Of a DNA stretch of 64,000 bases, positions 24,106 through 33,248 are shown piece after piece (the stretch's first letter is position 1; each line of letters begins with the position of its first letter). Source of the stretch: Pseudomonas mandelii. GTDB lineage: Bacteria; Pseudomonadota; Gammaproteobacteria; Pseudomonadales; Pseudomonadaceae. Both the position numbers and the translations under genes were made by a program. Under the pieces are notes generated by a model, which was given only the letters and a program-made list of their open reading frames with translations, had not been told where the DNA came from and ran no database searches. The stretch covers positions 6,424,501 through 6,488,500 of the forward strand of contig NZ_LT629796.1 in the NCBI RefSeq assembly GCF_900106065.1. The letters are read 5' to 3'.

Positions 24106-24222
24106 AACCTGTGGCGAGGGAGCTTGCTCCCGCTTGAGTGCGCAGCACTCACAAAAATCGGTAGGGTTGCCCCGTTTTTGGGGCCGCTACGCAGCCCAGC
24201 GGGAGCAAGCTCCCTCGCCGCA
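24106..24222. repeat. BIME, GTGGCGAGGGAGCTTGCTCC type
   Basis: CTGTGGCGAGGGAGCTTGCT pairs with AGCGGGAGCAAGCTCCCTCG about 80 bases on, with inner stems GTGCGCAGCAC and GGGGCCGC. It lies between lldD and the convergent DUF427 gene. Confidence 0.85.
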
Positions 24223-24282
24223 AAAGCAGGTAGGCCTGAAAAATCGCGCGTGAGTGAGCAGCATTGCCGTCAATGCCGAACC

Positions 24283-24651
24283 TCACTCAACGTCTTTGAG
24301 CACCTCAAACGTAACCTGATCGGGATAGAACGCCACATACCCGCGAATCTGATCGACCGACACTTTGGGGTCTTCATAGCGCCACACCGCGTTGGCGCCC
24401 TCATGCCCCGGGATTTGCAGGCTGTAATACGTGGCGTCGCCCTTGTACGGGCAATAGGTCGTGTGGTCGGTGCGGGCGAAATACTGTTCGTCGATGTCCT
24501 CCCAGGGCACGTAGTACACCGGAGGATAATTGGCCTCCAGCAGCACCCGTGCGCGCGAGGAAGCGGCCACTTGAATACCGTGAAATTTCACCAACAGACA
24601 GCCCGGCTGCATGGCGATGGTGATGACAGGACTGGGGCCGGTGCTTTTCAT
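24283..24651 (-). CDS. DUF427 domain protein
   Basis: The 122-residue protein has GAGG about ten bases before ATG. The DUF427 core is clear: a first strand pair, then ANYPPVYYVPWEDID, the conserved DHTTYCPYKGDATYYSL and WRYEDPKVSVDQIRGYVAFY. Known: a widespread small beta-barrel domain of unknown biochemical role; the strictly conserved Cys-Pro-Tyr-Lys-Gly motif is kept here. It is a single gene between BIME/REP elements, convergent with lldD and divergent from topB, without functional clues from neighbours. Confidence 0.9.
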   Translation of the reverse strand: MKSTGPSPVITIAMQPGCLLVKFHGIQVAASSRARVLLEANYPPVYYVPWEDIDEQYFARTDHTTYCPYKGDATYYSLQIPGHEGANAVWRYEDPKVSVDQIRGYVAFYPDQVTFEVLKDVE

Positions 24652-24679
24652 GGAATACGTGCCTCATGAAGGTGATGGA

Positions 24680-24725
24680 CCTGTGGGAGCGTGCGGTACG
24701 GTGATCCGGCTTGCCCGCGATGGGT
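24680..24725. repeat. REP element (diverged)
   Basis: CTGTGGGAGCGTGCGG...GGCTTGCCCGCGATGGG is a diverged REP unit in the divergent DUF427/topB interval. Confidence 0.6.
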
Positions 24726-24933
24726 CGCGCAGCGGCCCCGAAACCTGAGACTGCGAATGTCAGGTATAACCCAAATTTCGTCAGCACGACGGCCCCGCAG
24801 CCGAACGGGCCGTTTTGACTGGCGCAAACAAACGCAACAGCTTTGCTGTACATCCATACAGATAATGATTGATCCCTTGCTCATCACCCGCCATTCTGTG
24901 CGCCTCTTGCACACTTGATGAACGATGGTGGTT

Positions 24934-26883
24934 ATGCAGCTGTACCTCTGTGAAAAACCTTCCCAGGCCAAAGACATCGCGGCAGTGCTCGGCGCCAAGC
25001 GTCGGGGCGACGGTTGCTGGCTGGGAACGGACGTCACGGTGACCTGGTGCATCGGCCATCTGCTGGAAACCGCGCCGCCGGACGCCTACGACGCGCGCTA
25101 CAAGCGTTGGGTGCTGGCGGATCTGCCGATCATTCCGGAAAAATGGAAGATGACGGTCAAACCGCGCACGGCCAGCCAGTACAAGGCCGTCAAACGCCTG
25201 CTCGGCGAGGCGGATGAACTGGTGATTGCCACTGACGCCGACCGTGAGGGCGAGATGATTGCCCGGGAACTGGTCGAGCATTGCCGCTATCGCGGGCCGA
25301 TCCGGCGCCTGTGGCTGTCGGCACTGGACGATGCGTCGATACGCAAGGCGCTGGCGGCGCTCAAACCGGGAGCCGAAACTTTCAGCCTTTATCATTCGGC
25401 GCTGGGACGTTCCCGGGCCGACTGGTTGATCGGGATGAACATGAGCCGCTTGTTCACGTTGCTGGGGCGTCAGTCCGGTTATCAGGGCGTGTTGCCGGTG
25501 GGCCGGGTGCAGACACCGACCTTGCGGCTGGTGGTGGATCGTGACCGCAGCATTGCCGATTTCGTACCGGTGGCCTATTGGGCCATCGACGTGCAGCTGT
25601 TGCATGACGGCACGGCGTTCACCGCCCAGTGGCGCGCGGCATCCGACGTCTGTGACGATCAGGATCGTTGCCTGAATCAGGCGCTGGCCCAGCAAGCGGC
25701 TGCGGCCATCAGCAGCGCGGCGAGTGCCCGGGTGATCAAGTTGCGCACCGAGCGAATGCGTGAAGTCGCGCCGTTGCCGTTCGACCTGGGCACGTTGCAG
25801 GAAGTCTGTTCGAAGAAGCTCGGGCTCGGCGCCCAGGAAACCCTCGACATCGCTCAGGCGCTCTACGAAACCCACAAAGTCATCACCTACCCGCGCAGCG
25901 ATTGCGGTTTCCTGCCGCTGAGCCAGCACAGTGAAGCCCCGGGCATTCTCGCCGCGCTCCGGCAGGCCGATCCGTCCCTGAACGCCTTGAACGATCACCT
26001 GGAGCCACAGCGCCGCTCACGGGCCTGGAACGACGCCAAGGTCACGGCTCACCACGGCATCATCCCGACGGCGGCGGCCAAGCATCTCGATCGACTGGTG
26101 GGCAAGCAACGGGCGGTCTACACCCTGATTCGCGCGCGCTATCTGGCGCAGTTCCTGCCCAACCATGAATACGATCGCACCCAGGCCGACTTCGACTGCG
26201 CCGGTGAAGCCTTGCGCGCCGTCGGCAAGCAGATCGTAGAGCCCGGCTGGAAACGCGCCCTGCCCGAGGCGCTCGCCCCGGCCAAGGGTCGCGAGGCACC
26301 CGCACCGCAAACACTCCCGGCATTGGCCGAAGGGCGTGACTGCGCGGTGGCCGACGTGAAGCTCAAGGACCTCTGGACGCAACCGCCCAAGCCATTCACC
26401 GAAGGCGACCTGATCAAAGCGATGAAGAACGTCGCCAAACTGGTGGAAGACCCGCTGCTCAAACAGAAGCTCAAGGACACCACCGGCATTGGCACCGAGG
26501 CGACACGCGCCTCGATCATCCAGGGCCTGCTCGACCGTGGTTACCTGATCAAGAACGGCAAGGCCCTGGCCGCGACCCCGGCGGCCTTCAGCCTGATCGA
26601 TGCGGTGCCGCGCGCCATCGCCGACCCCGGCACCACGGCCATCTGGGAACAGGCGCTGGACATGGTGCAAAGCGGCGAGATGGGCCTGGAAGAATTCGTC
26701 ACCAAACAGGCCGCGTGGATGAGCAAACAGGTCGCCCGTTGCGCCGGCCTGAGCCTCACCATCAGCGGACCGGCGAGCCCGGCCGGTCGTGGCGCCACTC
26801 CGTGGAAAAACAAACGAAAGCCCGCCAAGCGCAAGCCGTCGACAGGCGCCAAACGCGCGGCGAAACCGGCCAGTAAAGCTTGA
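24934..26883 (+). CDS. topB: DNA topoisomerase III
   Basis: A type IA topoisomerase that decatenates and relaxes DNA by a tyrosyl-DNA intermediate. The TOPRIM domain starts at once (MQLYLCEKPSQAKDIAAVLG) with the acidic DADREGE triad. SRADWLIGMNMSRLFT and QGVLPVGRVQTPTLRLVVDRD follow; the active-site motif is VITYPRSDCGFLP with the catalytic Tyr. GIGTEATRASIIQGLLDRGYL lies near the end. The 649 residues are standard for TopB and finish with a basic tail (KKPAKRK-like) instead of zinc fingers. ATG 24934 or 24925 are both possible; neither has a strong ribosome site. It is monocistronic. Confidence 0.95.
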   Translation: MQLYLCEKPSQAKDIAAVLGAKRRGDGCWLGTDVTVTWCIGHLLETAPPDAYDARYKRWVLADLPIIPEKWKMTVKPRTASQYKAVKRLLGEADELVIATDADREGEMIARELVEHCRYRGPIRRLWLSALDDASIRKALAALKPGAETFSLYHSALGRSRADWLIGMNMSRLFTLLGRQSGYQGVLPVGRVQTPTLRLVVDRDRSIADFVPVAYWAIDVQLLHDGTAFTAQWRAASDVCDDQDRCLNQALAQQAAAAISSAASARVIKLRTERMREVAPLPFDLGTLQEVCSKKLGLGAQETLDIAQALYETHKVITYPRSDCGFLPLSQHSEAPGILAALRQADPSLNALNDHLEPQRRSRAWNDAKVTAHHGIIPTAAAKHLDRLVGKQRAVYTLIRARYLAQFLPNHEYDRTQADFDCAGEALRAVGKQIVEPGWKRALPEALAPAKGREAPAPQTLPALAEGRDCAVADVKLKDLWTQPPKPFTEGDLIKAMKNVAKLVEDPLLKQKLKDTTGIGTEATRASIIQGLLDRGYLIKNGKALAATPAAFSLIDAVPRAIADPGTTAIWEQALDMVQSGEMGLEEFVTKQAAWMSKQVARCAGLSLTISGPASPAGRGATPWKNKRKPAKRKPSTGAKRAAKPASKA

Positions 26884-26999
26884 GGGCACTTCGAACGGAC
26901 CGTAATGGTCTAGTGTTCTTCAAGCCCGGCGATGGCCCCATTTTCTGAAACGGCATCGCAGCCTCGTTTCAATCGACAGCTGCTACAGGAATCTTGTTT

Positions 27000-27629
27000 A
27001 TGATTATCGTGCACCACCTCAACAACTCCCGCTCCCAGCGGATTCTCTGGTTGCTGGAAGAACTGGCCATTCCTTATGAGCTGAAACGCTATCAGCGTGA
27101 CCCGAAAACCAATCTGGCACCGCCGGAATTGAAAGCGATCAACGCCTTGGGCAAATCGCCGGTCATCGAAGATGGCGCGCAGAAATTGATCGAGTCCTCT
27201 GCGATCATCGATTACCTGATCCGTCGTCATGGCCAGGGGCGCCTGCAACCCGATCCGTCTACCCCCGCCTATGACGAATACGTCCAGTGGCTGCACTTCG
27301 CCGAAGGCTCGGCCATGCTGCCGCTGATGTTGAACCTGTACGTCGGGCGTCTGGGTGAAGCCGGTGCGCCACTGCATCCGCGCATCAACTCCGAAGTGGC
27401 CAACTACCTTGGCTACCTCGACACGGCCTTGAGCCAGTCCGATTATTTGCTGGGTGACGAATTCAGCGCCGCCGATATCCAGATGAGCTTTATCGGTGAG
27501 ATTGCCCGCGCCCAAGGCAAGCTGGGCAACTACCCTCATGTAGCGGCCTGGGTTGATCGCTTCCAGGCACGTCCTGCTTACGCCGCGGCGTTGAAGACGG
27601 GTGGGACATACGACTTCGCTCCGCACTAA
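27000..27629 (+). CDS. glutathione S-transferase family protein
   Basis: The ATG at 27000 follows AGGA nine bases upstream. The 209 residues have the thioredoxin-fold N-terminal domain (1-80: VHHLNNSRSQRILWLLEEL, the conserved cis-Pro in GKSPVIEDG, and ESSAIIDYLIRRHG for glutathione contact) and an all-helical C-terminal domain with SAADIQMSFIGEIA. Known: these enzymes conjugate or exchange thiols on electrophiles in the cytoplasm. The Ser in NNSRSQR is placed as the likely catalytic residue. It stands 100 bases after topB and 50 before an acetyltransferase gene, in the same direction, but without clear functional link. Confidence 0.88.
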   Translation: MIIVHHLNNSRSQRILWLLEELAIPYELKRYQRDPKTNLAPPELKAINALGKSPVIEDGAQKLIESSAIIDYLIRRHGQGRLQPDPSTPAYDEYVQWLHFAEGSAMLPLMLNLYVGRLGEAGAPLHPRINSEVANYLGYLDTALSQSDYLLGDEFSAADIQMSFIGEIARAQGKLGNYPHVAAWVDRFQARPAYAAALKTGGTYDFAPH

Positions 27630-27679
27630 GTGATCCCGAAAGAGCCACGGACGGCCCTTCGATCTGGAGAAAACCCAGC

Positions 27680-28183
27680 ATGCCCTCGATAGAACTGCAT
27701 GCCGCACACCGCGACGAACTGGAAACGATTGAAAACCTGATGCAGTTCTACATGCATGACTTCAGCGAGTTTCTACCGCTGAAACTCGGCGAGCACGGTT
27801 TTTTCGACATCCGATCCAACCAAGATTACTGGCGCAAGCCTGGGACCCAGCCATTTCTGATCAAGGTGGACGGTGAACTCGCCGGTTTCGTGACCGTGGA
27901 CGACGACACGCATATCGACGGCGCCGAGCAAAACATCGGCTACTTGTTTGTCAGCCGACGCTTTCGTGGCCAAGGTGTCGCGAAGTTTGTCGTGTCCACC
28001 CTCTTGAGCCGGATCCCCGGTCAATGGCAGATTTTCCACATCGACGCGAACGTGCCTGCACGGCACTTCTGGGCCAAGGTAATGCCCGAGATCGCAGGCG
28101 ATGAGTTCACCCTGCATCAACGGTCGGTAGACGGTTATCCCTGCACCTTCTATCGCTTCCAACATCTGCTGCCATCGTCCTGA
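27680..28183 (+). CDS. GNAT family N-acetyltransferase
   Basis: The 167 residues follow the GNAT fold: N-terminal strand and two helices (ETIENLMQFYMHDFSEFLP), central strands (FLIKVDGELAGFVTVDD), and the acetyl-CoA loop RRFRGQGVAKFVVSTLL (motif A, RxxGxG/A). C-terminal strands end in CTFYRF. GGAG lies eight to ten bases before the ATG. Known role: acetyl transfer to an amine of a small molecule or protein. The substrate is not evident. It is probably cotranscribed with the glutathione transferase gene 50 bases upstream. Confidence 0.88.
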   Translation: MPSIELHAAHRDELETIENLMQFYMHDFSEFLPLKLGEHGFFDIRSNQDYWRKPGTQPFLIKVDGELAGFVTVDDDTHIDGAEQNIGYLFVSRRFRGQGVAKFVVSTLLSRIPGQWQIFHIDANVPARHFWAKVMPEIAGDEFTLHQRSVDGYPCTFYRFQHLLPSS

Positions 28184-28701
28184 CCCGGACGTTGCGTCGC
28201 TGCTTTTTAATTCCAAAGCGCTTTGTCCGACAATATGTAGTGACTAAAAATAATCACTACATAACGGTTGACGCCTCCGATTTGCCCTTGCATGATGCAG
28301 ACATCTCCCCGATCGGGAGTACAGCAACATGTTTGAGCAAGCTCGTCTGACCGCCGAGCTGTTTTTCCCGGATACACGCTGCCCACAAGGCAGATTGAAG
28401 AAGCTGACCTGGCCCGAACGTCCAGTACAAGGACGAGAAGCGCTGGCGATCAATCCTCATGAAGCTTGTGGCCGACCCTCAAAAGTCGGCGGTGGCCTCC
28501 AGGTTTTCGCTGCTTCTCTTCGTTGTGACGCTATTGCGTAGCAGTTATTCAACGCGACTACATGCAACAGACGCGAGACCCCGTCGAATTGATGGCTGAC
28601 CGCTGACGTCCTGGTTTCGGTGCCAGGGATCAACTAACCGATGGGCTACCTGTATTAGCGAATCAACTTTGAAAGATCACCAAATGGTCAAGGGGCATAT
28701 T
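28184..28701. other. gene-free stretch with a 9-bp inverted repeat
   Basis: No convincing gene. ATGTAGTGA (28235-28243) and TCACTACAT (28254-28262) form a perfect inverted repeat around ten A/T-rich bases, suited to a dimeric repressor or a small hairpin. A 70-codon open frame at 28329-28541 lacks a ribosome site and family resemblance. The stretch probably holds the promoter of the gene at 28702. Confidence 0.5.
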
Positions 28702-29031
28702 ATGAATCTGAACAATCAACCTACTATCGATGAACTGGCTCGTATCTTCGCTGCGCAAAAAGACAGCCACGACAGCCACATTCTGTGGATCAGCAAATCG
28801 GGCCAGGTTCATATCGATTGCCTGTCGCCACACGCCCATGAAGCGGAGTTCGACCAGAACAACCAGAACCTGCTGGCCCGACTGAAGATGTACCGTCGCG
28901 GCCAAGGCTATGTCGGCAAGAAAGCCGCGGCCGACAAGGACTTCATCGGTAATGTTCTGCAAACGCTGAAACAGGCGTGGGCCTCGATGCAGAACCAGAA
29001 CGAAGTTCGGGTGATTGACCGGTTCTACTGA
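28702..29031 (+). CDS. conserved hypothetical protein (109 aa)
   Basis: The Met at 28702 has AAGGGG six bases upstream and is chosen over one at 28669. The protein is soluble and polar: NNQPTIDELARIFAAQKDSH, HILWISKSGQVHIDCLSP, then LLARLKMYRRGQGYVGKKAA and a C-terminal helix with KQAWASMQNQNE. Similar proteins occur across fluorescens-group Pseudomonas without assigned function, to my memory. A strong terminator follows immediately, so the transcript ends here. It is expressed from its own promoter in the preceding 500 bases. Confidence 0.75.
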   Translation: MNLNNQPTIDELARIFAAQKDSHDSHILWISKSGQVHIDCLSPHAHEAEFDQNNQNLLARLKMYRRGQGYVGKKAAADKDFIGNVLQTLKQAWASMQNQNEVRVIDRFY

Positions 29032-29054
29032 TATCCCCCCCGCTGCTCCTCTAT

Positions 29055-29097
29055 AAAAAAGGCCCCGCTCGTATGATCGAGCGGGGCCTTTTTTTGT
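29055..29097 (+). terminator. strong intrinsic terminator
   Basis: GGCCCCGCTCG and CGAGCGGGGCC form an 11-bp perfect stem with a six-base loop, preceded by six A and followed by seven T. It ends the 28702 transcript; the A-run lets it work in the other direction too. Confidence 0.95.
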
Positions 29098-29164
29098 TTG
29101 TCTCGTGCGCGGCAAATACAGCTATCGTTAAGCGTACTCGCTGCTGTGCCCATGGAGACTTGCG

Positions 29165-29467
29165 ATGAAAAATGCCCTGACAACCCTGCTGTTACTGACA
29201 ATGGCAAATGTTGCCCACGCAGACAGTATCCCCAACCTTCCTTCATTTGATGTGATTTGCCCCGGCAATATTGCCGTCCATGCAGATCAGGAAGGTCCGG
29301 TAACAATCAATGACAAAGATGCCGTTACCAAAGCCATCAACGAGCGCAGTTTTGAAGCCAAGGGTTCGGGCGTCACGATCTCGATCGTTCTCGCCGATGA
29401 CGACTCGGTGACCGTGAGCTCCACGGGCAAAGCCCCCAATGGCATCTGCCAATCACTGGACGACTGA
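29165..29467 (+). CDS. small secreted hypothetical protein (100 aa)
   Basis: It starts with a clear signal peptide (MKNALTTLLLLTMANVAHA, cleavage before DSIPN) and GGAG upstream. The mature domain of about 80 residues is beta-rich with two cysteines (VICPGN and NGICQSL) that may join in a disulfide, and alternating strands such as GVTISIVLADDDSVTVS. No family name recognised. The 3' end overlaps the convergent cynR gene by about 15 bases. Confidence 0.7.
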   Translation: MKNALTTLLLLTMANVAHADSIPNLPSFDVICPGNIAVHADQEGPVTINDKDAVTKAINERSFEAKGSGVTISIVLADDDSVTVSSTGKAPNGICQSLDD

Positions 29468-30349
29468 CTCCGTCGCCACCGCGCCCAACACCAGGTTCAT
29501 AAAGGCCACCGACGCCGCGCTGTGATAATTATTTTTGCGCCGAAGTAGCGCCGCCCCGCGTGTAGGCGCGTCCCCCAGCAACGGAATTTTGCGCAGTGCC
29601 CGGTCCTGGGTGGCAATCGGTTCGGGAAGAATGGTGGCGATAGCCGTGTGCCGAATCACCTCCAGCAAGGTGCTCACCGAATTGACCTCAATCACCACCT
29701 TCGGCGTGATCTGCTCCTGCGCAAAATAGTCATCGATGCGGGTGCGGGTGACGAAGTCCGGGGCCAGCAGCGCAAAATCCAACTGCGCCACCTCTTCAGC
29801 GGACAACGCGGCTCGCCGTTCATATAGCGGGTGATCCCGTCCCACCATCACCCCGAGGGTTTCGGTAAACGCCGGGATCGATTCGATGTCGGCGTTTCTC
29901 ACCTGAGTAAACGCGATGGCGATGTCCAGCGAGTCATCCACCAGCCCCGCCTCGATGTCGTCCATCGACAACTCGAAAATCTGCAGATGGATGTTCGGAT
30001 ACCGCGCCACGTAATCGCGCACCAACGGCCCCACCAGATACGCCATGAACGTCGGCGTCATCGCCAGGCGCAAGGTGCCGCGCGATAAATCCTTCACGTC
30101 ATGCAGCGCCCGTTTGCCGGCTTCCAGTTCCACCAATACCCGACGTGCACACTCGATGTAGGCCTGCCCCGCATCGGTCGGCTTGACCGTGCGCGACGTT
30201 CGGTCGAACAGGCTCACGCCCAGGGTTTCTTCAAGCTGGCGGATTTGCTGGGACAGGGTCGGTTGTGAAACGTGCAGCGCCTCGGCGGCGCGGGTGAAGC
30301 CGCCGTGGTCGGCAACCGCCAGCAGGTAACGCAGATGTCGCAGCAGCAT
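29453..30349 (-). CDS. cynR: CynR-type LysR regulator of cyanate genes
   Basis: LysR-family activator (about 298 residues). The Met at 30349 gives [20 protein letters not shown], aligning with E. coli CynR, and GGTGAG precedes it; 30361 is an alternative. The helix-turn-helix is [20 protein letters not shown]. The effector domain has typical CynR stretches ([20 protein letters not shown]). Known: CynR activates the cyn operon in response to cyanate. Here it is divergent from cynS with a dyad ATGC-AAC-GCAT between them, the expected arrangement for control and self-repression. Confidence 0.9.
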   Translation of the reverse strand: MLLRHLRYLLAVADHGGFTRAAEALHVSQPTLSQQIRQLEETLGVSLFDRTSRTVKPTDAGQAYIECARRVLVELEAGKRALHDVKDLSRGTLRLAMTPTFMAYLVGPLVRDYVARYPNIHLQIFELSMDDIEAGLVDDSLDIAIAFTQVRNADIESIPAFTETLGVMVGRDHPLYERRAALSAEEVAQLDFALLAPDFVTRTRIDDYFAQEQITPKVVIEVNSVSTLLEVIRHTAIATILPEPIATQDRALRKIPLLGDAPTRGAALLRRKNNYHSAASVAFMNLVLGAVATESVVQ

Positions 30350-30376
30350 GGGGCTCACCATCTATAGGCAGTACTT

Positions 30377-30387
30377 ATGCAACGCAT
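30377..30387. promoter_or_regulatory. candidate CynR operator (dyad ATGCAACGCAT)
   Basis: ATGC-AAC-GCAT is a perfect short dyad in the divergent cynR/cynS region, about 90 bases before cynS and 30 before cynR. LysR regulators bind such dyads. The assignment rests on position. Confidence 0.4.
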
Positions 30388-30471
30388 TGTATATCGGTCT
30401 TGGACGCTATGGATCAATCGGCAGAAGATTGCTTCACACCCAAGCAACACAACCCCGATAGGAGAAACACC

Positions 30472-30939
30472 ATGCAACAGTCCCACGCTTACAACGACAC
30501 CAGTCTCGAGCTGACCGCCAAAATCCTCGACGCCAAAGCGCGCAAAAACCTGTCCTTCGCAGACATGGCCGAGGGCACCGGCCTGAGCCTGGCCTACGTC
30601 ACCGCCGCCCTGCTCGGCCAACACCCGCTGCCAGAAAAAGCCGCCAAAGTGGTTGGCGAAAAACTGGACCTGGACGTCGACGCCGTGGCCCGCCTGCAAA
30701 TCATCCCGCTGCGCGGCAGCCTCTCAGGCGTTCCAACCGACCCGACCATCTACCGTTTCCACGAGATGATCCAGATCTACGGCACCACGTTGAAAGCCCT
30801 GGTTCACGAACAATTCGGCGACGGCATCATCAGCGCGATCAACTTCAAGCTGGACATGAAGAAAGTCGAAGACCCGGAAGGCGGCCACCGCGCAGTCATC
30901 ACCCTCGACGGCAAGTTCCTGCCCCTGCGTCCTTTCTAA
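30472..30939 (+). CDS. cynS: cyanate hydratase (cyanase)
   Basis: Cyanase turns cyanate and bicarbonate into ammonia and CO2 (via carbamate). The protein is 155 residues, one less than E. coli CynS. The N-terminal DNA-binding-like helical domain ([20 protein letters not shown]) is followed by the catalytic C-terminal part. Catalytic residues are at the expected places: R95 and E98 (IYRFHEM) and S121 (DGIISAINF). GGAGAAAC precedes the start at 30472. First gene of a cyn operon that continues with a DUF2790 gene and a carbonic anhydrase which recycles bicarbonate. Confidence 0.96.
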   Translation: MQQSHAYNDTSLELTAKILDAKARKNLSFADMAEGTGLSLAYVTAALLGQHPLPEKAAKVVGEKLDLDVDAVARLQIIPLRGSLSGVPTDPTIYRFHEMIQIYGTTLKALVHEQFGDGIISAINFKLDMKKVEDPEGGHRAVITLDGKFLPLRPF

Positions 30940-31023
30940 GTTGACCGGCCCGCACTCCGGTGCGGGCCAGACCCAACACCCCAAACACTTTGTCAGCCAC
31001 CACACTCGTCTGGAGGATGCCCC

Positions 31024-31260
31024 ATGAAAAAAATGATGCTGGCTCTTTCGTTGATCGCGGGCGTATCGGCCCAGGTTCAAGCCCAGGACGCAGCCGTTGC
31101 CTATCAATACGGCATGAGCCTGGACATCGCCCACGTCGTGGCAATCACCCCGACCGCCGATGTCTGCGGCGTGGTCCCGGTGGAAATGACGTACCAGGAT
31201 TCCAAAGGCACCACTCACATTCTGCAATTCAGCGAATTCGGAACCGGTTGCTCGAGCTGA
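31024..31260 (+). CDS. DUF2790 periplasmic protein inside the cyn operon
   Basis: The 78 residues start with a signal peptide (MKKMMLALSLIAGVSAQVQA) and continue with the DUF2790 pattern: YQYGMSLDIAHVVAI, a Cys (ADVCGVVPVEMTY) and a second Cys near the end (GTGCSS), giving one likely disulfide. Known: these small Pseudomonas proteins occur in many paralogues, some responding to metals. Its place between cynS and cynT (85 and 35 bases away, same strand) is notable. Whether it has a role in cyanate metabolism is unknown. A paralogue is at 46143. Confidence 0.82.
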   Translation: MKKMMLALSLIAGVSAQVQAQDAAVAYQYGMSLDIAHVVAITPTADVCGVVPVEMTYQDSKGTTHILQFSEFGTGCSS

Positions 31261-31294
31261 GTAGCCCCTGTTCATCACTTATGAGGACGTCACC

Positions 31295-31954
31295 ATGAAA
31301 GCGCTCATCGAAGGTTTTTTGAAGTTCCAGAACGAAGCGTTCCCGCAACGCACCGACCTGTTCAAACACCTGGCCACCACCCAGCATCCCGGCACGTTAT
31401 TCATCACCTGTTCCGACAGCCGCGTGGTTCCCGAACTGCTGACCCAGCAAGAACCCGGAGAACTGTTTGTGATCCGCAACGCCGGCAACATCGTGCCCTC
31501 CTACAGCCCGCACCCGGGTGGTGTCTCGGCCACGGTCGAATATGCAGTCGCAGTGCTCGGCGTGACCGACATTGTCATCTGCGGCCACTCGGATTGCGGC
31601 GCCATGACCGCCATCGCCAAGTGCAAATGCATGGATCACCTGCCCGCCGTCAGTGGCTGGTTGCAACACGCTGAATCCGCCAAGGTCATCAACGAATCCC
31701 GCCCTCACGCCGATGACGCGGCGAAGGTGAGTTCGATGGTCCGGGAGAACGTCATCGCGCAACTGGCCAACATCCAGACGCATCCGAGCGTGCGCCTGGC
31801 CCAGGAAAAAGGTCAGTTGAATCTGCATGGCTGGGTCTACGACATCGAGACCGGTTCGATCGATGCCCTGGAGGCCGGCAGTCGCCGCTTTGTGTCACTG
31901 GCCGAACACCCGACCACGTGCGCCGTGCATGGCAAAGCCGTCGAAGCTGCTTGA
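31295..31954 (+). CDS. cynT: beta-class carbonic anhydrase
   Basis: It hydrates CO2 to bicarbonate, restoring the bicarbonate used by cyanase. The 219-residue beta-type enzyme has zinc ligands C39 and D41 with R43 (TCSDSR), then H98 and C101 (CGHSDCGAM), and the hinge RNAGNIVP. The gene has GAGGACG upstream and follows cynS and a DUF2790 gene in the same direction. Length and order match CynT of the cyn operon, and regulation by CynR is expected. Confidence 0.93.
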   Translation: MKALIEGFLKFQNEAFPQRTDLFKHLATTQHPGTLFITCSDSRVVPELLTQQEPGELFVIRNAGNIVPSYSPHPGGVSATVEYAVAVLGVTDIVICGHSDCGAMTAIAKCKCMDHLPAVSGWLQHAESAKVINESRPHADDAAKVSSMVRENVIAQLANIQTHPSVRLAQEKGQLNLHGWVYDIETGSIDALEAGSRRFVSLAEHPTTCAVHGKAVEAA

Positions 31955-32050
31955 TGGGATGGGTGGCAGGACCTGGAAGGTCGAGCGCGGCGAATGCGCT
32001 CGACTGAAGCGGTTCCCTGGATGTACGAGGCAAATGAAGGGCGTGCCGGA

Positions 32051-32674
32051 TCAAGGCACTTGCGGCGTTTCATACCACTGGCGAGACGGTGTTGGAAAAC
32101 GCATTTTCTGACGGATATCCGCCGCATTTGCAGCACTGGTCAGTTGTTCCAGCAGCACGAAGGCGACTTCCGTTGCCGTGCCGGGGCCGCTTGACGTGAT
32201 GATGCGGCCATCCACCACCACAGGCCAGTCGACGAAACGGGCACCGGTTTCAACCAGCTGGTTTTTGCGTTTGCCACCGACCTGGTGATAGGTCGTGGCA
32301 TCTTTGTCTTTCAGCACCCCGGCAACGCCCAGGCACACCGACGACACGCAGACACTGGCGACGGTTTTACCGGCCGCGACAAAGTGCCGGATGACCGCCA
32401 GAAACGGCTCACTCAAGGCCTCTTCGTAGAAGCCCGAGGGTTCGAAACCACCGGGCAATGCCAACGCGTCGAAGCTGTCGAGATCAACCTCACTCAATAA
32501 ATGAGCCGGATTGAACGATAACCCGAAGGTCGTCACGATATTCCGCCGGAGGCCGGCGTTGATCAATTCCACGGGTTGGTCGCCAAGCAGATTGGCCCAA
32601 CCGAGCACATCGGTGAACGCCGCCATTTCCAGTGGCTCGACACCGTTGGCCAACAACATGAGGACACGTTTCAT
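32051..32674 (-). CDS. DJ-1/PfpI family protein
   Basis: The start at 32674 has AGAGG upstream. The 207 residues follow the DJ-1 fold: MKRVLMLLANGVEPLEMAAF with the conserved Glu at 13-16, LALPGGFEP, and the nucleophile elbow SVCVSS with C109. Known: members act as glyoxalase-like or deglycase-type enzymes, chaperones, or, as GlxA N-domains, binders. The close form LALPGGFEPSGFYEEAL resembles the single-domain DJ-1 group. It stands alone, convergent with cynT and upstream of a BON gene with its own start. Confidence 0.88.
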   Translation of the reverse strand: MKRVLMLLANGVEPLEMAAFTDVLGWANLLGDQPVELINAGLRRNIVTTFGLSFNPAHLLSEVDLDSFDALALPGGFEPSGFYEEALSEPFLAVIRHFVAAGKTVASVCVSSVCLGVAGVLKDKDATTYHQVGGKRKNQLVETGARFVDWPVVVDGRIITSSGPGTATEVAFVLLEQLTSAANAADIRQKMRFPTPSRQWYETPQVP

Positions 32675-32826
32675 CGGGTACACCTCTCTGGGGAACAGCC
32701 AATCATCCGCCTTTGCTTCCCGCGAGAGAACACCCAAAAAACGCAATCCATTGTTGTTCGAGCTGAAATGCCCACACCAAGGCGCTCCCGGTTCACGGGA
32801 GCGCTGCACTCACAAGTTCGCCCTGA

Positions 32827-33174
32827 TCAGTGATCGTCTTTTGCTGACGATGATGGCCGACGCTCGGCGGTTTCTTCGGCGTTGGGGGGAACCGGATTAC
32901 TGCCTGGCGTGAACACGTGGGTCCGCAAATCCCTGGCATCGATTTCGACGACGCCCGGGACCGAACGGGCCAGAGCAACAGCCTGTTCACACTGTTTATG
33001 GGTGTTGACCCGACCGCTCAACGCCACCGTACCCGCAAGGGTTTTGACATGGATCTGCAGGCCGAGGCTGGGTTCTGCCAACGCCAGGGCCGACTTCACC
33101 CGGCCGGTGATCCATGTGTCGTGCACGACCGTTTCCAGATCGTGGGAGTAATGCCGAAAAGAATGAAGTTTCAT
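32827..33174 (-). CDS. BON-domain protein
   Basis: The start at 33174 is supported by GAGGG eight bases upstream. The 115-residue protein contains one BON domain (about 25-90): DTWITGRVKSALALAEP, then LQIHVKTLAGTVALSGRVNT and VPGVVEIDARDL. Known: BON domains bind membranes or lipids and often sit in periplasmic stress proteins such as OsmY. Here there is no signal peptide in front, so the location is uncertain. The C-terminal tail (PPNAEETAERRPSS) is disordered. No operon partner. Confidence 0.83.
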   Translation of the reverse strand: MKLHSFRHYSHDLETVVHDTWITGRVKSALALAEPSLGLQIHVKTLAGTVALSGRVNTHKQCEQAVALARSVPGVVEIDARDLRTHVFTPGSNPVPPNAEETAERRPSSSAKDDH

Positions 33175-33248
33175 GACGCAGCCCTCACTCAAGACACAGA
33201 CGCAAACACACCTTAATTATAGTGCGATCGTTGCCTGTGCCAGGAATG

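Noticed and set aside
24781..25998. Long frame antisense to topB
   Set aside because: Shadow of the topoisomerase gene; no domain or start signal.
28329..28541. 70-codon frame as a gene
   Set aside because: No ribosome site, no family resemblance, and unlikely composition; left as intergenic.
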